Shown one piece after another: positions 1 to 9,307 of a stretch of 19,771 bases of DNA; position 1 is the first letter of the stretch, and each line of letters begins with the position of its first letter. Made by a program: the position numbers and the translations under genes. Under the pieces are notes generated by a model. The model did not search any database and had not been told where the DNA came from. It saw only the letters and a program-made list of their open reading frames with translations. Source of the DNA: Triparma columacea (taxonomy: Eukaryota > Sar > Bolidophyceae > Parmales > Triparmaceae); assembly GCA_030267965.1 (NCBI GenBank), contig BRYA01001269.1, positions 1 to 19,771 of the forward strand, written 5' to 3'.

Positions 1-185
1 AAGGAATAAAACGTTAAGTTGAAAACTCTGGGACCTTTTCCCAAAATAGGCTCGATCTATTCCAAGAGAGCCATCTCTTGAAATTTCCTTTGCTCACAAA
101 ATTACTTTTGCGCTTTTTTTATGGTCAAACACTTAAAACGTTTCACAATCCCCCCCCCCCACCAACTCTCCCCCTCTCCCCTGCC
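1..185. other. Region downstream of CTL gene 1, no gene seen
   Basis: No convincing coding region is visible here. The stretch is the 3' flank of the minus-strand CTL gene that stops at 186. It holds an 11-C run at 150-160, read as G11 in the sense of that gene and beginning 26 nt after its stop codon, inside a generally G-rich (sense) 3' UTR. The two short plus-strand ORFs that start here are translations of the antisense of the CTL 3' exon and the C-run, with no recognisable content. Confidence 0.5.
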
Positions 186-2586
186 TCAAGCGAGTTCTTG
201 GGAGCTCGGCGCGGGCGTCACAGCGACCATCTTCTCTCCGCCTCCCGTGGGAGCAACTCCAGCCTCTGCTGCGGCCGCCTTCTGGGTCTTGCTCACTGTC
301 TCGGCGAGGTCTCCCTCTGCGAACCTCTCTGAAGGCTCAAACATTTCCTCGTCCGCGACAAAGCACTGGGAAGAGAAGGAAGCGAGAGAGGGTGGGTGGA
401 GGTTTGTTAAAATGTGTTAGGTTTTGATGTAGGCGCGAGCGAATCTTAGCTCCTCGCCTCGCCTCGCCTCGCCTCGCCTCGCCTTGCCTCGCCTCGGCAA
501 CCCTCGCTTCGCTTACCTGCAAAATGGTCCATATGGCCATCCCAAACACTTCATTGAACATTTCTGCCGTGACGTATGCGAACAAAATTATCAACAAAAT
601 GGGCAGCCACATGCCGTTCAATTGATCCATCATGTTGGAGTCCATGTAGTAGTAGCCGACAAAGGTGGCAGCCACCGTTATAAAGAGCTTCCCTATAATG
701 AGGACGAACTGTGACACGATGGCAACTGCGGAGATTCGCATGATATTCCTCAGAATCAGGAAGAAGGCCTTCCTTGCTGCTTTGCAGAAGCTGTACCCAA
801 AGATGGCGGTCTGGATATAGGCGTTCTTGTTCAGGAACTTCATGCACTTCTCCAGGCACCACATATAGCACTGGATCGCGCACAGGACCATCTTCAGGAC
901 TTGGTTCTTCGAGTTCTTGGCCTTGCTCTGGAGGTAGGCGATAACGACCCTGATGGTCTTGATGATGGCGATGATGAGGGAACCGAACGCAGCGGTACCA
1001 AGGTGGTACCACATGGCCTTCCTTGCCGAGGAGAAGAAGGTACCGTTGCCGATGGTGCTCTTATCCCTGGTGAAGTACCACGTAGAGATGCTCATGGCAA
1101 CCACGAGTTGTCCGGCCGCAACGACAAACTGCGACGTCCAGAACCACGAGAACAGCATGTAAAGCCCAATTAGCTTCGTGTTATCATCGTAGCTGAAAGA
1201 TTTGTACATAAAGCACCCAGCTCCGGAATCGTCGCAGGAAGATTCCTGTTCTTCTTCGGAAGTGCCGGAGAAGTCGACCGAGTAAGAGCCGAGGCTGGAA
1301 GGGCAGATACACTCGACGTTGACGTCGCCGCTGGAAGCCAGGTAGAACATGTAAATGGACCAAGGCACCAAAAAGATGATCACTCCAATGACCTGCATGA
1401 CAGGATACATGGTTATAATCTTCATCTTAGACACGGCCTTACACGCCTCCTTGACGATGCCGATCGCCAGCACGATCCGCTTCCTCAGGCAGCAAATGAC
1501 TAGGGCCCAGATCCCCCCGATTCCAGCGCACCCGTAAGCCACATACAACATGAGGTTGGCCTCCGATTCTGTGTGGGTAGTATCGGTCTTCCAAGTCTCC
1601 GACGTGTTGTAGGAGTAAAGGGCCAGGCCAAGGAAGCACCCCTCGATGGCAGCGATGAGGCCCCAGCACACGGTGGAGAGGACCCCAGGAATTTGAAGGA
1701 TATAAAGGTACACAAAGCCAAGGAACATGGCTACACCGCACCCACACCCGAGAATCACGTACATTGCCGTGTACATATCAGCGTTTGCCTTGTCAAAGAA
1801 CCCATCCTCGCTGGTCGGGTCCATGTAGTCAGCTGTGATTACGATACCCTTCCTCTGAGCCGTGCAGTTGTTTCCGAGGGTTGTGGAGTCCGTATTGATC
1901 CAGTACCTGGCATTGTCGTCCTCGCTAACGTATTTGTTGTAGTGCTTTTCGTCTTCACCGTTCTGCGAGTTCCCAACCAGATAGTTTGACCCGCCATCCG
2001 CATCGTCTGTCAGGCAGTCGTTCACAATCTCCTCATTCATCTTGTCGGCGGCCATGCCGGCCAACGCCGAAATTGCTGCCTTGGGGACGCAGTAACCCCA
2101 CGCATCGACCGTCTCGACGTAAGGGGCGCACTCAAAGGTTGCCATAAAAGGAGCGGCGTAGGCAGTCATTGCCCCGAAACTCTGAGTCGCATCGATTACT
2201 GCCTGTCGGGGATACTTGCAGTAATAGCCTGTATACTCGTCCTCCAGGGTTGGGCACGTCTCCACACAAACAGGGGCCCCGGAGGGCAGGTAGAAAGCCT
2301 TGGGAAGGTCCTTGATGTTTTTACCAGTCTCGGGGATCACATAGTCGTCCACCCCGCAGATCTTCCCATTGTAATCCATTCCATTCGTTAGCCTCGCCGG
2401 GACACCTTCCTTAAGCATGTCGTTCTGGATAACCCCAAGCACACAGAGGCCGACAAAAGTCATGGCACCCCAGCACGCCAACAACAGGACAGAGCACAGG
2501 ATGTCAGTACATCCTCGGTCCGCCCCAGGCCCCTTGAAGTCTGCGGGGGCCTCCAACTTCACGTTATCGGGATGGTCGTCCCCCAT
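186..2586 (-). CDS. Choline transporter-like protein (CTL/SLC44 family), paralogue 1
   Basis: A multi-pass membrane protein of the CTL/SLC44 family, whose members move choline or related substrates across plasma or organelle membranes. I model two exons, 2586-517 and 365-186, with a GTAAGC...CCCAG intron at 366-516, giving 749 aa. The splice restores the C-terminal sequence ILQ-CFVADEEMFE, which matches the neighbouring paralogue. Unspliced, the frame reads into the intron and stops at 337 with an arginine-rich tail, so that end is not the normal one. Visible features: TM1 at about residues 26-53; a long Cys-containing extracytosolic loop to about 270; then many hydrophobic segments. Family hallmarks are MWYHLGTAAFGSL from residue 525 and KFLNKNAYIQTAIFG at about 583-597. 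The start (MGDDHPDN...) is the only in-frame ATG before TM1 and aligns with paralogue 2. Substrate is not shown by the sequence. Confidence 0.9.
366..516 (-). other. Intron of CTL gene 1, stop-free in the upstream frame
   Basis: Donor GCAG|GTAAGC (intron starts at 516) and acceptor TTCCCAG|TGC (intron ends at 366). It is 151 nt, phase 0. Position and boundaries were chosen because removal restores identity to the other CTL paralogue, which is uninterrupted at this point. The intron contains a pentanucleotide repeat close to the donor and no stop codon in the incoming frame. Confidence 0.85.
452..496. repeat. Pentanucleotide microsatellite (CCTCG)9
   Basis: Nine consecutive 5-bp units of CCTCG, the seventh changed to CCTTG. 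It lies within the CTL gene 1 intron, 20 nt inside the 5' splice site, and appears as a purine-rich CGAGG repeat in the transcript. If translated by intron retention it would encode an EARRG-type pentapeptide repeat. Confidence 0.95.
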
Positions 2587-2868
2587 GGATCAAACTGGTG
2601 TGAGATTAGAAGGGGGTTTCAGGCTCGTGATGGCGCCTGTTGGAATGTTTTAGGGGGTAAGGGACAACACTTGGGTTAGAAATTGCGCTATTTTGACCTA
2701 TCGGGGACCAGAAACTGGGAGGCGACGGCCAACACTAGCGCTTACCTTACTGTCAGGAAGGCGATAACTGGGACTTCTCAGACCAACAACAATCGGCGGT
2801 CGGCGGTCGGCGGAAGACCTGAACACCGATTAGAAAAACAAACTGTTGAGTTTGTTTCCTCCACAAGG
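2587..2868. promoter_or_regulatory. Bidirectional promoter region between the two CTL genes
   Basis: A 282-bp spacer separates the start codons of the two head-to-head CTL paralogues, so it must hold both promoters and both 5' UTRs. Its clearest internal structure is a perfect three-copy 7-bp repeat, TCGGCGG, at 2793-2813, about 56 bp upstream of the plus-strand start. No clear TATA box is seen. Shared regulation of the pair is an inference from the layout. Confidence 0.5.
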
Positions 2869-5527
2869 ATGGTGTACCAAACGGAGCAGACGAATGACGA
2901 CAAGAATAACCCGGACAATGAGAAGCTCAAGGGTAATGTGAGTGGAGGCGCCTTCTTAACCCTAACCCTTTCTGCAAATTTTCAACTCTCGCCACTGTTA
3001 AAAAGTTCACACAAATTTTGCGCCATGCAAACTTCGACCATCAATTTCTAACACCTCTTTACTCAATTAGGCCGACTTCAAAGGTCCTGGCGCAAACAGG
3101 GGCTGCACGGACATCCTTTGTGCGTTGTTATTGGTGAGTTAATGGGGATGTACTGTTGAAGGTTTAGTGTGGAGGAAATTTATTTAAGTTTCCCCAGGAA
3201 TGCGCTGCCGCCACACCCCTTAGCTGACCACAACAATACATCGCCCCCGTTCCCTCCCAACCCCCCTCCAAATAGATCGCGGCGTGGTTTGCAATGACTG
3301 TTATTGGGATGATTGTGACTGGTGCCATTGAGAACGATAAGCTCAAGGTTGGCGATCCGGCCCGACTGATTAACGGGATGGATTACACTGGAGAGATCTG
3401 TGGCATCTCTGACAAGGTCAACGCTTTCGGTGACAATATTAAGGATTTACCAAAGGCTTACTACTTGCCATCCGGATCCCCAATCTGTATTGCGGAGTGC
3501 CCCACGGCTGACGACTTCACATCTTACTTGTGCAAGTACGAAGCTGCGCAAAATATTGACGGCCAGTACAATGAAGCCGAAGCTGAAATGGCGGGGTCAG
3601 GCGAGGCTGTCAGGGCCATGATGCAAATGAGCTACGTTACTTCCATGGAGTGCATGCCCCAGGTCAAAACGAGGGACATCTTGGGTTACTGCGTCCCGGA
3701 GGCAGCCCTCACGGCTCTGACGGAGGCCGCAAGCGCGGCAATGAACGCAAAGATTTTGGAGGAGTGCCAGATCGATGACGTCAACGCTTTTCCAGTTGGA
3801 AACGGCAAGTACTGGAGTTTGGACGAGTCTCCCTTAAATTGCACCAACCCCAGGAAGGGCATCGAGATTAGCGCGTCCTTCCTCGACCCTGCTTCCGAGG
3901 ATGGCTTCTTCGACCGCGCCAATGCCGACTTAAAATCGGCTCAGTGGTGGATCATCGGCTTTGGGTGCGGGGTAGCAATGGTCTTGGGCTTTGCTTACTT
4001 GACCATTTTGAAGATTCCCGGAGTTCTTACCACGATGGTTTGGGGCCTCATCTTTGCCATCTTTGGCTGCTTTGTCGGGCTTGGAGGCTACATGTACTTG
4101 ACTGCCATGGATTGGAAGGGGGAGGATCCCCTGGGTGACCTCGAAGATGCCACGGGAGTCTCAACCGGTGTCAACATCACTACGATTGGCGGAGATCACA
4201 GCGACGCAGAGATCCAGGGACTGACCTACCTCGGATATTTCTTCTTGGGGGTCGCAGGTCTTTGGTTCATCTTCATCTGCTGCATCAGGAAGAGGATCGT
4301 GTTGGCAGTTGGGTGCGTGAAGGAGGCTTGCAAGGCCGTTCAGGCCATGCCTATCATTACCATGTACCCGGTAATCCAGGTGGTCGGTGTCCTGATCTTC
4401 CTCGTTCCTTGGATAGTTTACATGACCTACCTGGCGAGCAGTGGGGATGTCCAGGTCGACTGTATCTGCCCCAGCCTGGACAGCATGGCAGAAAAAGCTA
4501 ACCAGGCCTACGCCATGGCAGCAGAGTACGCGGGCGAGGAGGTCGAGGAGGCGGAAAGGAACTGTGACGAGGGGTGCTTCATGTTCAAGACTTTCGCCTA
4601 CGATGGGAACACGAAGCTGGCTGGCCTCTACATGATGTTCATATGGTTCTGGACGTCCCAATTTGTCATTGCGGCCGGCCAGCTGGTGGTCGCCATGAGT
4701 GTCGCTACCTGGTACTTCACTAGGGAGAAGAAGACGGTCGGCAATGGCACCTTCATCTCTGCAGCAAAGAGGGCCATGTGGTACCACCTTGGTACCGCTG
4801 CGTTCGGTTCTCTCATCATCGCCATCATCAAGACCATCAGAGTAGTCATCAGCTATCTCCAGCACAAGTTTAGGAAGAGCAAGAACCCCGCCATCAAGGC
4901 CTTTTTGTGTGCCCTGCAGTGCTACATGTGGTGCGTGGAGAAGTGCATGAAGTTCCTAAACAAGAACGCCTACATCCAGACCGCAATCTTTGGGTACAGC
5001 TTCTGCAAGGCAGCGAGGAAGGCCTTCTTCTTGATCCTGAGGAATGTGTTGAGGATCTCCGCGGTTGCCATCGTGTCGAGGTGAGTCGGATGGCTGGAGC
5101 TTTATGTGCGTTTGTAGACACAATCACTGACCCCGAATCCCCTTGAACAACACGCAGTTTCGTTCTCATTATCGGAAAGCTCTTCATCATGACCGCCACA
5201 ACGCTCCTGGCGTACATGGCCATGCAGGCACAGCTCGAAGACGTCCTCAACTACGTCTGGATCCCGACTATCCTCGTCTGCTTCATCAGCTACTTCACCG
5301 CCGAAATGTTCAATGAGGTCTTCGGCATGGCGATCAGCACCATCCTCCAGTGCTTTGTTGCGGACGAGGAAATGTTTGAGGTATCAGAGAGGTTCGCAGA
5401 GGGGGACCTGGCGAAAATGATCGGCAAGACCAACGCTGCCGCGAAGAAGGACGCCACGATCCACCCCGAGGAGAAATACGAAGATAAAGGCGGAGGCGAT
5501 GACGCCGATGCACCTGACCTTGCTTGA
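2869..5527 (+). CDS. Choline transporter-like protein (CTL/SLC44 family), paralogue 2
   Basis: Second CTL/SLC44-type multi-pass membrane protein. I model four exons: 2869-2937, 3071-3133, 3276-5080 and 5158-5527, giving 768 aa. Introns are 2938-3070 (GTGAGT...TTAG), 3134-3275 (GTGAGT...ATAG) and 5081-5157 (GTGAGT...GCAG). All frames close, and the joined protein follows paralogue 1 from ADFKGPGANRGCTDIL through TM1, the AIVS-SFVLIIGK junction and the C-terminal CFVADEEMFE segment. The hallmark MWYHLGTAAFGSL begins at residue 545, with KFLNKNAYIQTAIFG at about 603-617. An ORF-only call would start falsely at 3294 inside TM1 and stop falsely at 5084 inside intron 3. None of its introns coincides with the single intron of paralogue 1. 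The first exon (23 aa, polar) is the least certain part, but its ATG and GTGAGT donor fit phase and homology. Confidence 0.88.
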
Positions 5528-5654
5528 GCGTTGAGATGGGGGAGGGCAGAGGAGAGATGACTTCAGATTGTAAAAGTAAGGATGTCGAAAAAAAAGAACA
5601 TAATAATAATTACAGTGATACCCTTAACAACACACTTCCCAGCAGCCACCAGCA

Positions 5655-6273
5655 TCACACCTTGTTCCTCGCCAGAACCTCACCCAACTTTGATTGCCGA
5701 GGAGGGGTCTTAGAGGACCTCTTGGATGAGACAAAGTTCTGCGAAGCTTTTCGATTCTCGACCTGCCGGTCTTTCTTCAAGGCTGCGTCCCGAGACTTCT
5801 TCTACGGGAAGGATCGGGAGAAAAGGTGAGGAGTGAAAGGGGAGAGGGGGTGGTCACAAGGTGTGAGCGTAAACATATATAAATACCCTATAGATACTTT
5901 GATCTCCTCCGCGCCGAGTCTCACCTCATCAGCCAACTTCGCCAGCCTCGCCGAGCTCCTCTTCCGCTTGGCAGAGCCATCATCACTTGACGAACGAAAT
6001 ATCCTAGAGAAAAATCCCCCCGAAGTGCTAGAGGACGCAGGCTGGTGGATATCTCGATTACCTTTCCACTGCTCCTCGAGGGCCATCTTTGATGCGCGCC
6101 GCTGCTTCTGCTTTGCCTCAAACTCCTTATCGAGAGATCTTCGCTTTGACTTATGCGCTTTGTCACTGAGGGGCGGGAGATTTTGTGAGAAAAAAGCTTT
6201 GGAAACATCGAGTTATTATATTATATTCGTCAGAGTCCACTTACTGTGAGAGTTTAGTGCCCATTTGACCCAT
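5655..6273 (-). CDS. Small basic Ser/Lys-rich protein with candidate N-myristoylation site
   Basis: A three-exon gene I assembled by hand: exons 6273-6245, 6165-5925 and 5801-5655, with introns 6166-6244 (GTAAGT...CCCTCAG, 79 nt) and 5802-5924 (GTGAGA...CGTAG, 123 nt). The sum is 417 nt, 138 aa plus stop. Exon 1 encodes MGQMGTKLS, which fits the N-myristoylation pattern (Gly2, small residue at position 6, no charged residue at 3). It is followed by a basic helix-like stretch (DKAHKSKRRSLDKEFEAKQ), a Ser/Gly-rich middle (FFSRIFRSSSDDGS), and a Lys/Arg/Ser-rich C-terminus ending ARNKV. Myristoyl plus polybasic suggests peripheral membrane attachment; this is inference. I recognise no family. 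Both introns have good splice sites and phases agree, but no homologue supports the model here. It converges on CTL gene 2 (127 bp) and diverges from the oxygenase gene. Confidence 0.55.
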
Positions 6274-6346
6274 TTTGGGTTCTGGGTAAATTTGTGCTGG
6301 GCAGTCTTGGTTGCACTTGGTGCACACTGCGATTGCAGCCCCACAG
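6274..6346. promoter_or_regulatory. Very short divergent spacer (73 bp)
   Basis: Only 73 bp separate the proposed ATG of the small basic protein (minus) from the first ATG of the oxygenase (plus). If both starts are right, the two promoters and 5' UTRs must overlap or extend into the neighbouring gene. No TATA-like element is obvious. Confidence depends on the minus-strand gene model. Confidence 0.3.
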
Positions 6347-7477
6347 ATGATGCAAATAACACCCTGCAATCTATCGATCTTCCTCGTCATGGTCTTTTTG
6401 GGCGAAGAGCTTGCAAGCTCATTTCAATTAACCCATCAGCTTGACACATCGGCAAGGGCGCAAGTGCCCTTCTCAGCCACCCCCGATGGGGTTCAGGGAG
6501 CTTTACGGTGCAGACCGAGAGATGGTATTCTTACCGAAAATGCGAGGGTGGAGGGGTGGAAGGAGAGGGGGTACACGTGGCCTCCTTCCTACGAGCCTGA
6601 TGAGGAGGGTTGGAAAAAGATCTTTGAAAGAAGGTTCCATCAGCTCGAGAGGATTGACATTGGAAAAAGCGAAGACATGTATAACAGGAAATACAACGGG
6701 TGGCTGTCTGCGGTGACGAGTGCTTTTGTGGTTCCTGCTTTCACTGACAAAGGGTGGGAGATTAGGAGGGTCAGCGATGAGGTTCTGGAGGGGTTGAGGA
6801 AGGAGCTGAAGGACGGGTTGGAGGAGGGGAGGACAAGGTTAGAGCTAGGAAACGAAATCATCGTGGAGGAGGGAGAGGGGGAGTCACAGCTACCCCCGCT
6901 CTTCATAGATCTCCCGGAGGGGAAGGGTGAGGAGGTCCTGGAGCACTACCGGGGTTTGCACGAAGATTTCTGCGGGCAAAAGTTGGTGGGGGCAAAGTGC
7001 TATGGCCTACGGGTGTACAGGAACGGGAGCAGGCTGCTCATGCATACAGACAAGCCCAACACCCACGTCATAGCGAGCATCTTGCATCTGGGGCACGATG
7101 ATGACTGCGAGGGGTGGCCGATAGTGATTGAGGATTATGAGGGCAATGTGAACGAGGTCATGATGGAGCCGGGGGACATGCTCCTCTACGAGTCCGCGAA
7201 ACTGTACCATGGAAGGCCGAGGCCGCTCAAAGGGAGCTGGTATTGTTCCATATTCTCACACTATTATCCGGAAGACTGGGACGTTGAAAACTTCCACTGG
7301 GAGAGCCACTACGGTGTGCCCCCGCATTGGGCTGATTTCAAGCAAGGGGAGGAGGAGAGGGAGCTTGCAAGCCTCGAAGTTGTCGGGACGGCACTCAACG
7401 AACCTGAGTGCGAGGCAGGTTGGGAGGGCCTTAAGGAATCTATTTTGTGGGAGAACAGGGACATCGCTTGTCGCTGA
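6347..7477 (+). CDS. 2-oxoglutarate/Fe(II) oxygenase, prolyl-4-hydroxylase-like, with presequence
   Basis: An intronless 376-aa protein of the P4H-like Fe(II)/2-oxoglutarate dioxygenase group, which hydroxylates protein or small-molecule substrates. The iron ligands of the HxD...H facial triad are visible as H233 and D235 in LLMHTDKPNTH, and H288 in LYHGRPRPLKG. Basic residues just after H288 (R290, R292, K295) are candidates for 2OG carboxylate binding. Between them, GWPIVIEDYEG and EPGDMLLYESAKLYHG follow the double-stranded beta-helix pattern of algal P4H-like proteins I know. The N-terminus has a hydrophobic core (CNLSIFLVMVFLG) then LASSFQL, resembling a signal peptide plus ASAFAP-type plastid cleavage motif; targeting is inference. 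The frame is open upstream from 6311, but that codon is TTG; the first ATG is at 6347, directly followed by a second ATG. Substrate unknown. Confidence 0.85.
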   Translation: MMQITPCNLSIFLVMVFLGEELASSFQLTHQLDTSARAQVPFSATPDGVQGALRCRPRDGILTENARVEGWKERGYTWPPSYEPDEEGWKKIFERRFHQLERIDIGKSEDMYNRKYNGWLSAVTSAFVVPAFTDKGWEIRRVSDEVLEGLRKELKDGLEEGRTRLELGNEIIVEEGEGESQLPPLFIDLPEGKGEEVLEHYRGLHEDFCGQKLVGAKCYGLRVYRNGSRLLMHTDKPNTHVIASILHLGHDDDCEGWPIVIEDYEGNVNEVMMEPGDMLLYESAKLYHGRPRPLKGSWYCSIFSHYYPEDWDVENFHWESHYGVPPHWADFKQGEEERELASLEVVGTALNEPECEAGWEGLKESILWENRDIACR

Positions 7478-7623
7478 AACAAATAACAATCCTTTTTGTA
7501 AGCCACGCGAGAGTATTACCCCGTTTGTTTCCTCCATGTCACTCAGTTTTTGTGCATTTTTGGCAGTTGTCCCCCCACCCTCTAATGCACGTCAATAAGG
7601 CATCTCTACTCCTTTCTATCACC
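7478..7623. promoter_or_regulatory. Short tandem intergenic spacer upstream of TyrRS
   Basis: 146 bp between the oxygenase stop and the chosen TyrRS start. It must carry the 3' end of one gene and the promoter of the next. The TyrRS frame stays open through it from 7447, but the only in-frame ATG upstream of 7624 is at 7585, in a poor context. Confidence 0.4.
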
Positions 7624-9214
7624 ATGTCTCTTCTAGGGTGCAGTAGATCGTTCAACCGTCCTCTAATCCCCCTTTTTACTCGATCGATGTCACTTTCGTC
7701 GTCGACTGTTTCCCCAATTGGGAGTTCTAGCTCCGATGTGGAGGTGACAGATACCTCAGGACAACAGCAACTCGACATATCCTCCGTCTCCAAACTACAA
7801 CACCCCTTCCTACGCACAATGAGGGACAGAGGCTACCTGTTTCAGTGCACCAACCTCGATGCCCTTGACGAGTCAATGATGAAGGACGACACTTTCTCCG
7901 CTTACCTAGGCTTCGACGCGACGGCCGATTCCTTGCACGTCGGCTCGCTGCTGCAGATTATGATCCTGAGGCACTTGCAAAAGTCAGGCTGCAGGCCCGT
8001 GGTCCTGGTGGGGGGGGCCACATCAAAGGTAGGGGACCCAACGGGGAAGGATGAGTCCAGGAAAATGCTCACCGACGAGGCAATAGCCACCAACGTGGAT
8101 GGGATCAGCAAGGTGTTCGAGAAGTTCCTCACCTTTGGGGATGAGAAGGTGAGAGAGGGGAGGGGAGGAGCAGAGCGACAACCATTTTTGCGAGCGGGAG
8201 GGAAGGTGTGAAGCGACGTCTGCGTCAACATAACGGAACGGGAGGACCATATAATAATATCTTCGCCCCCTCCTATTCTCACCTATCCATTCCATATTGC
8301 AGGCTTCCGACGCCATCATGGTAAACAACGACGAGTGGCTTTCTTCGCTCAAGTACTTGGAGTTCCTCCGTGACATGGGCACCTACTTCACCATAAATAG
8401 GATGCTCCAGTTCGAGAGCGTGAAGCAAAGGATGGCCAGGGAGGCGCCCCTCAGCTTCCTCGAGTTCAACTACATGATCCTCCAAGCCTATGACTTCCTC
8501 GAGCTATCCCGCCGGTACGCCGTGAAGCTCCAGCTTGGAGGCTCCGATCAGTGGGGAAACATAGTCAGCGGCACCGAGCTCACCAGGAGGGTTGACCGGA
8601 ACCAGGTCTTCGGCCTAACCGCCCCACTAATTACCACGTCCGATGGGAAGAAGATGGGAAAGACCGAGGGAGGAGCGATCTGGCTGAACGCTGATAAGCT
8701 CTCTCCGTACGAGTACTGGCAGTTCTGGAGAAACACAGCCGACGCCGACGTCATCAGGTTCCTCAAGCTCTTTACCGAGCTGCCCCTCCCTGAGATTGAG
8801 GAGCTCTCCGCCCTTAAAGGCTCGTCCATAAATGCTGCGAAGGAAGTCCTCGCAGACTCTGCGACGGCCCTCCTCCACGGTCCCGAGTGCCTGCCCAAGA
8901 TCCACGAGACCGCAGCTTCCTTGTTTGCCGCAAAAAGTTCGGTAGGAGGACAGGGGGGTGATACCAGCAGTCTTTCGCGGACATCCCTAGACAGGTCCTC
9001 GCTCGGAAGTGTTCGAGTCACCGACCTGTTCCTTCGGCTGAATTTGACGGCGTCGAAGAAGGAGGCCAAAAGACTGATCCAGGGAGGTGGGGCTCGGATA
9101 GGAGACGTCAAGATCGAGGATGAAAATAAATGCCTCGAAGAGGGGGACTTTGTTGACGGGGAGTGCGTGCTCAGGGCTGGGAAAAAGAAGGCTGGGGTAG
9201 TGGTGCTGGAATAA
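7624..9214 (+). CDS. YARS2: Tyrosyl-tRNA synthetase, organellar (alphaproteobacterial type)
   Basis: Charges tRNA-Tyr with tyrosine for organellar, most likely mitochondrial, translation. Exons are 7624-8148 and 8303-9214, with a GTGAGA...TTGCAG intron at 8149-8302 (154 nt, phase 0), giving 478 aa. The splice joins TFGDEK to ASDAIMVNNDEW, as in bacterial TyrRS. Visible: class I signature as FDATADSLHVGSLLQIM (HVGS in place of HIGH); VGGATSKVGDPTGKDESR; LGGSDQWGNIVSG tyrosine-binding loop; KMSKS equivalent DGKKMGKTEGGAIWLN; WQFWRNTADADVIRFLKLF; and a C-terminal S4 RNA-binding domain (VTDLFLRLNLTASKKEAKRLI). Wording around HVGS and KKMGKT is that of alphaproteobacterial enzymes. The N-terminus, MSLLGCSRSFNRPLIPLFTR, looks like a mitochondrial presequence. 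I chose ATG 7624 (ACC before ATG); ATG 7585 would add 13 residues and might alter targeting. Dual mitochondrial/plastid use is possible. Confidence 0.95.
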
Positions 9215-9307
9215 CAAGGGGGGGGGGATAAACGAAATGGATGGGAAAGCTGAGAAATTTTGGTTTTGGTTTTTGTACTGCGTTTCAGGGTCATTTAGAT
9301 CGCTTTG

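Noticed and set aside
3294..3296. ATG at 3294 as the start of CTL gene 2
   Set aside because: It would begin inside the first membrane helix. Two upstream exons restore the N-terminus seen in the paralogue.
4161..4865. Minus-strand ORF of 234 aa opposite CTL gene 2
   Set aside because: Antisense of a conserved membrane-protein exon; composition reflects the complementary codons and the same shadow recurs opposite CTL gene 1.
6311..6346. Upstream extension of the oxygenase to 6311
   Set aside because: The codon at 6311 is TTG; the first true ATG is at 6347 and gives a sensible signal-like N-terminus.
8548..9294. Minus-strand ORF of 248 aa opposite the TyrRS C-terminal half
   Set aside because: The plus strand here carries unmistakable KMSKS-loop and S4-domain sequence; the antisense frame shows only Ser/Pro/Arg-rich low-information sequence.
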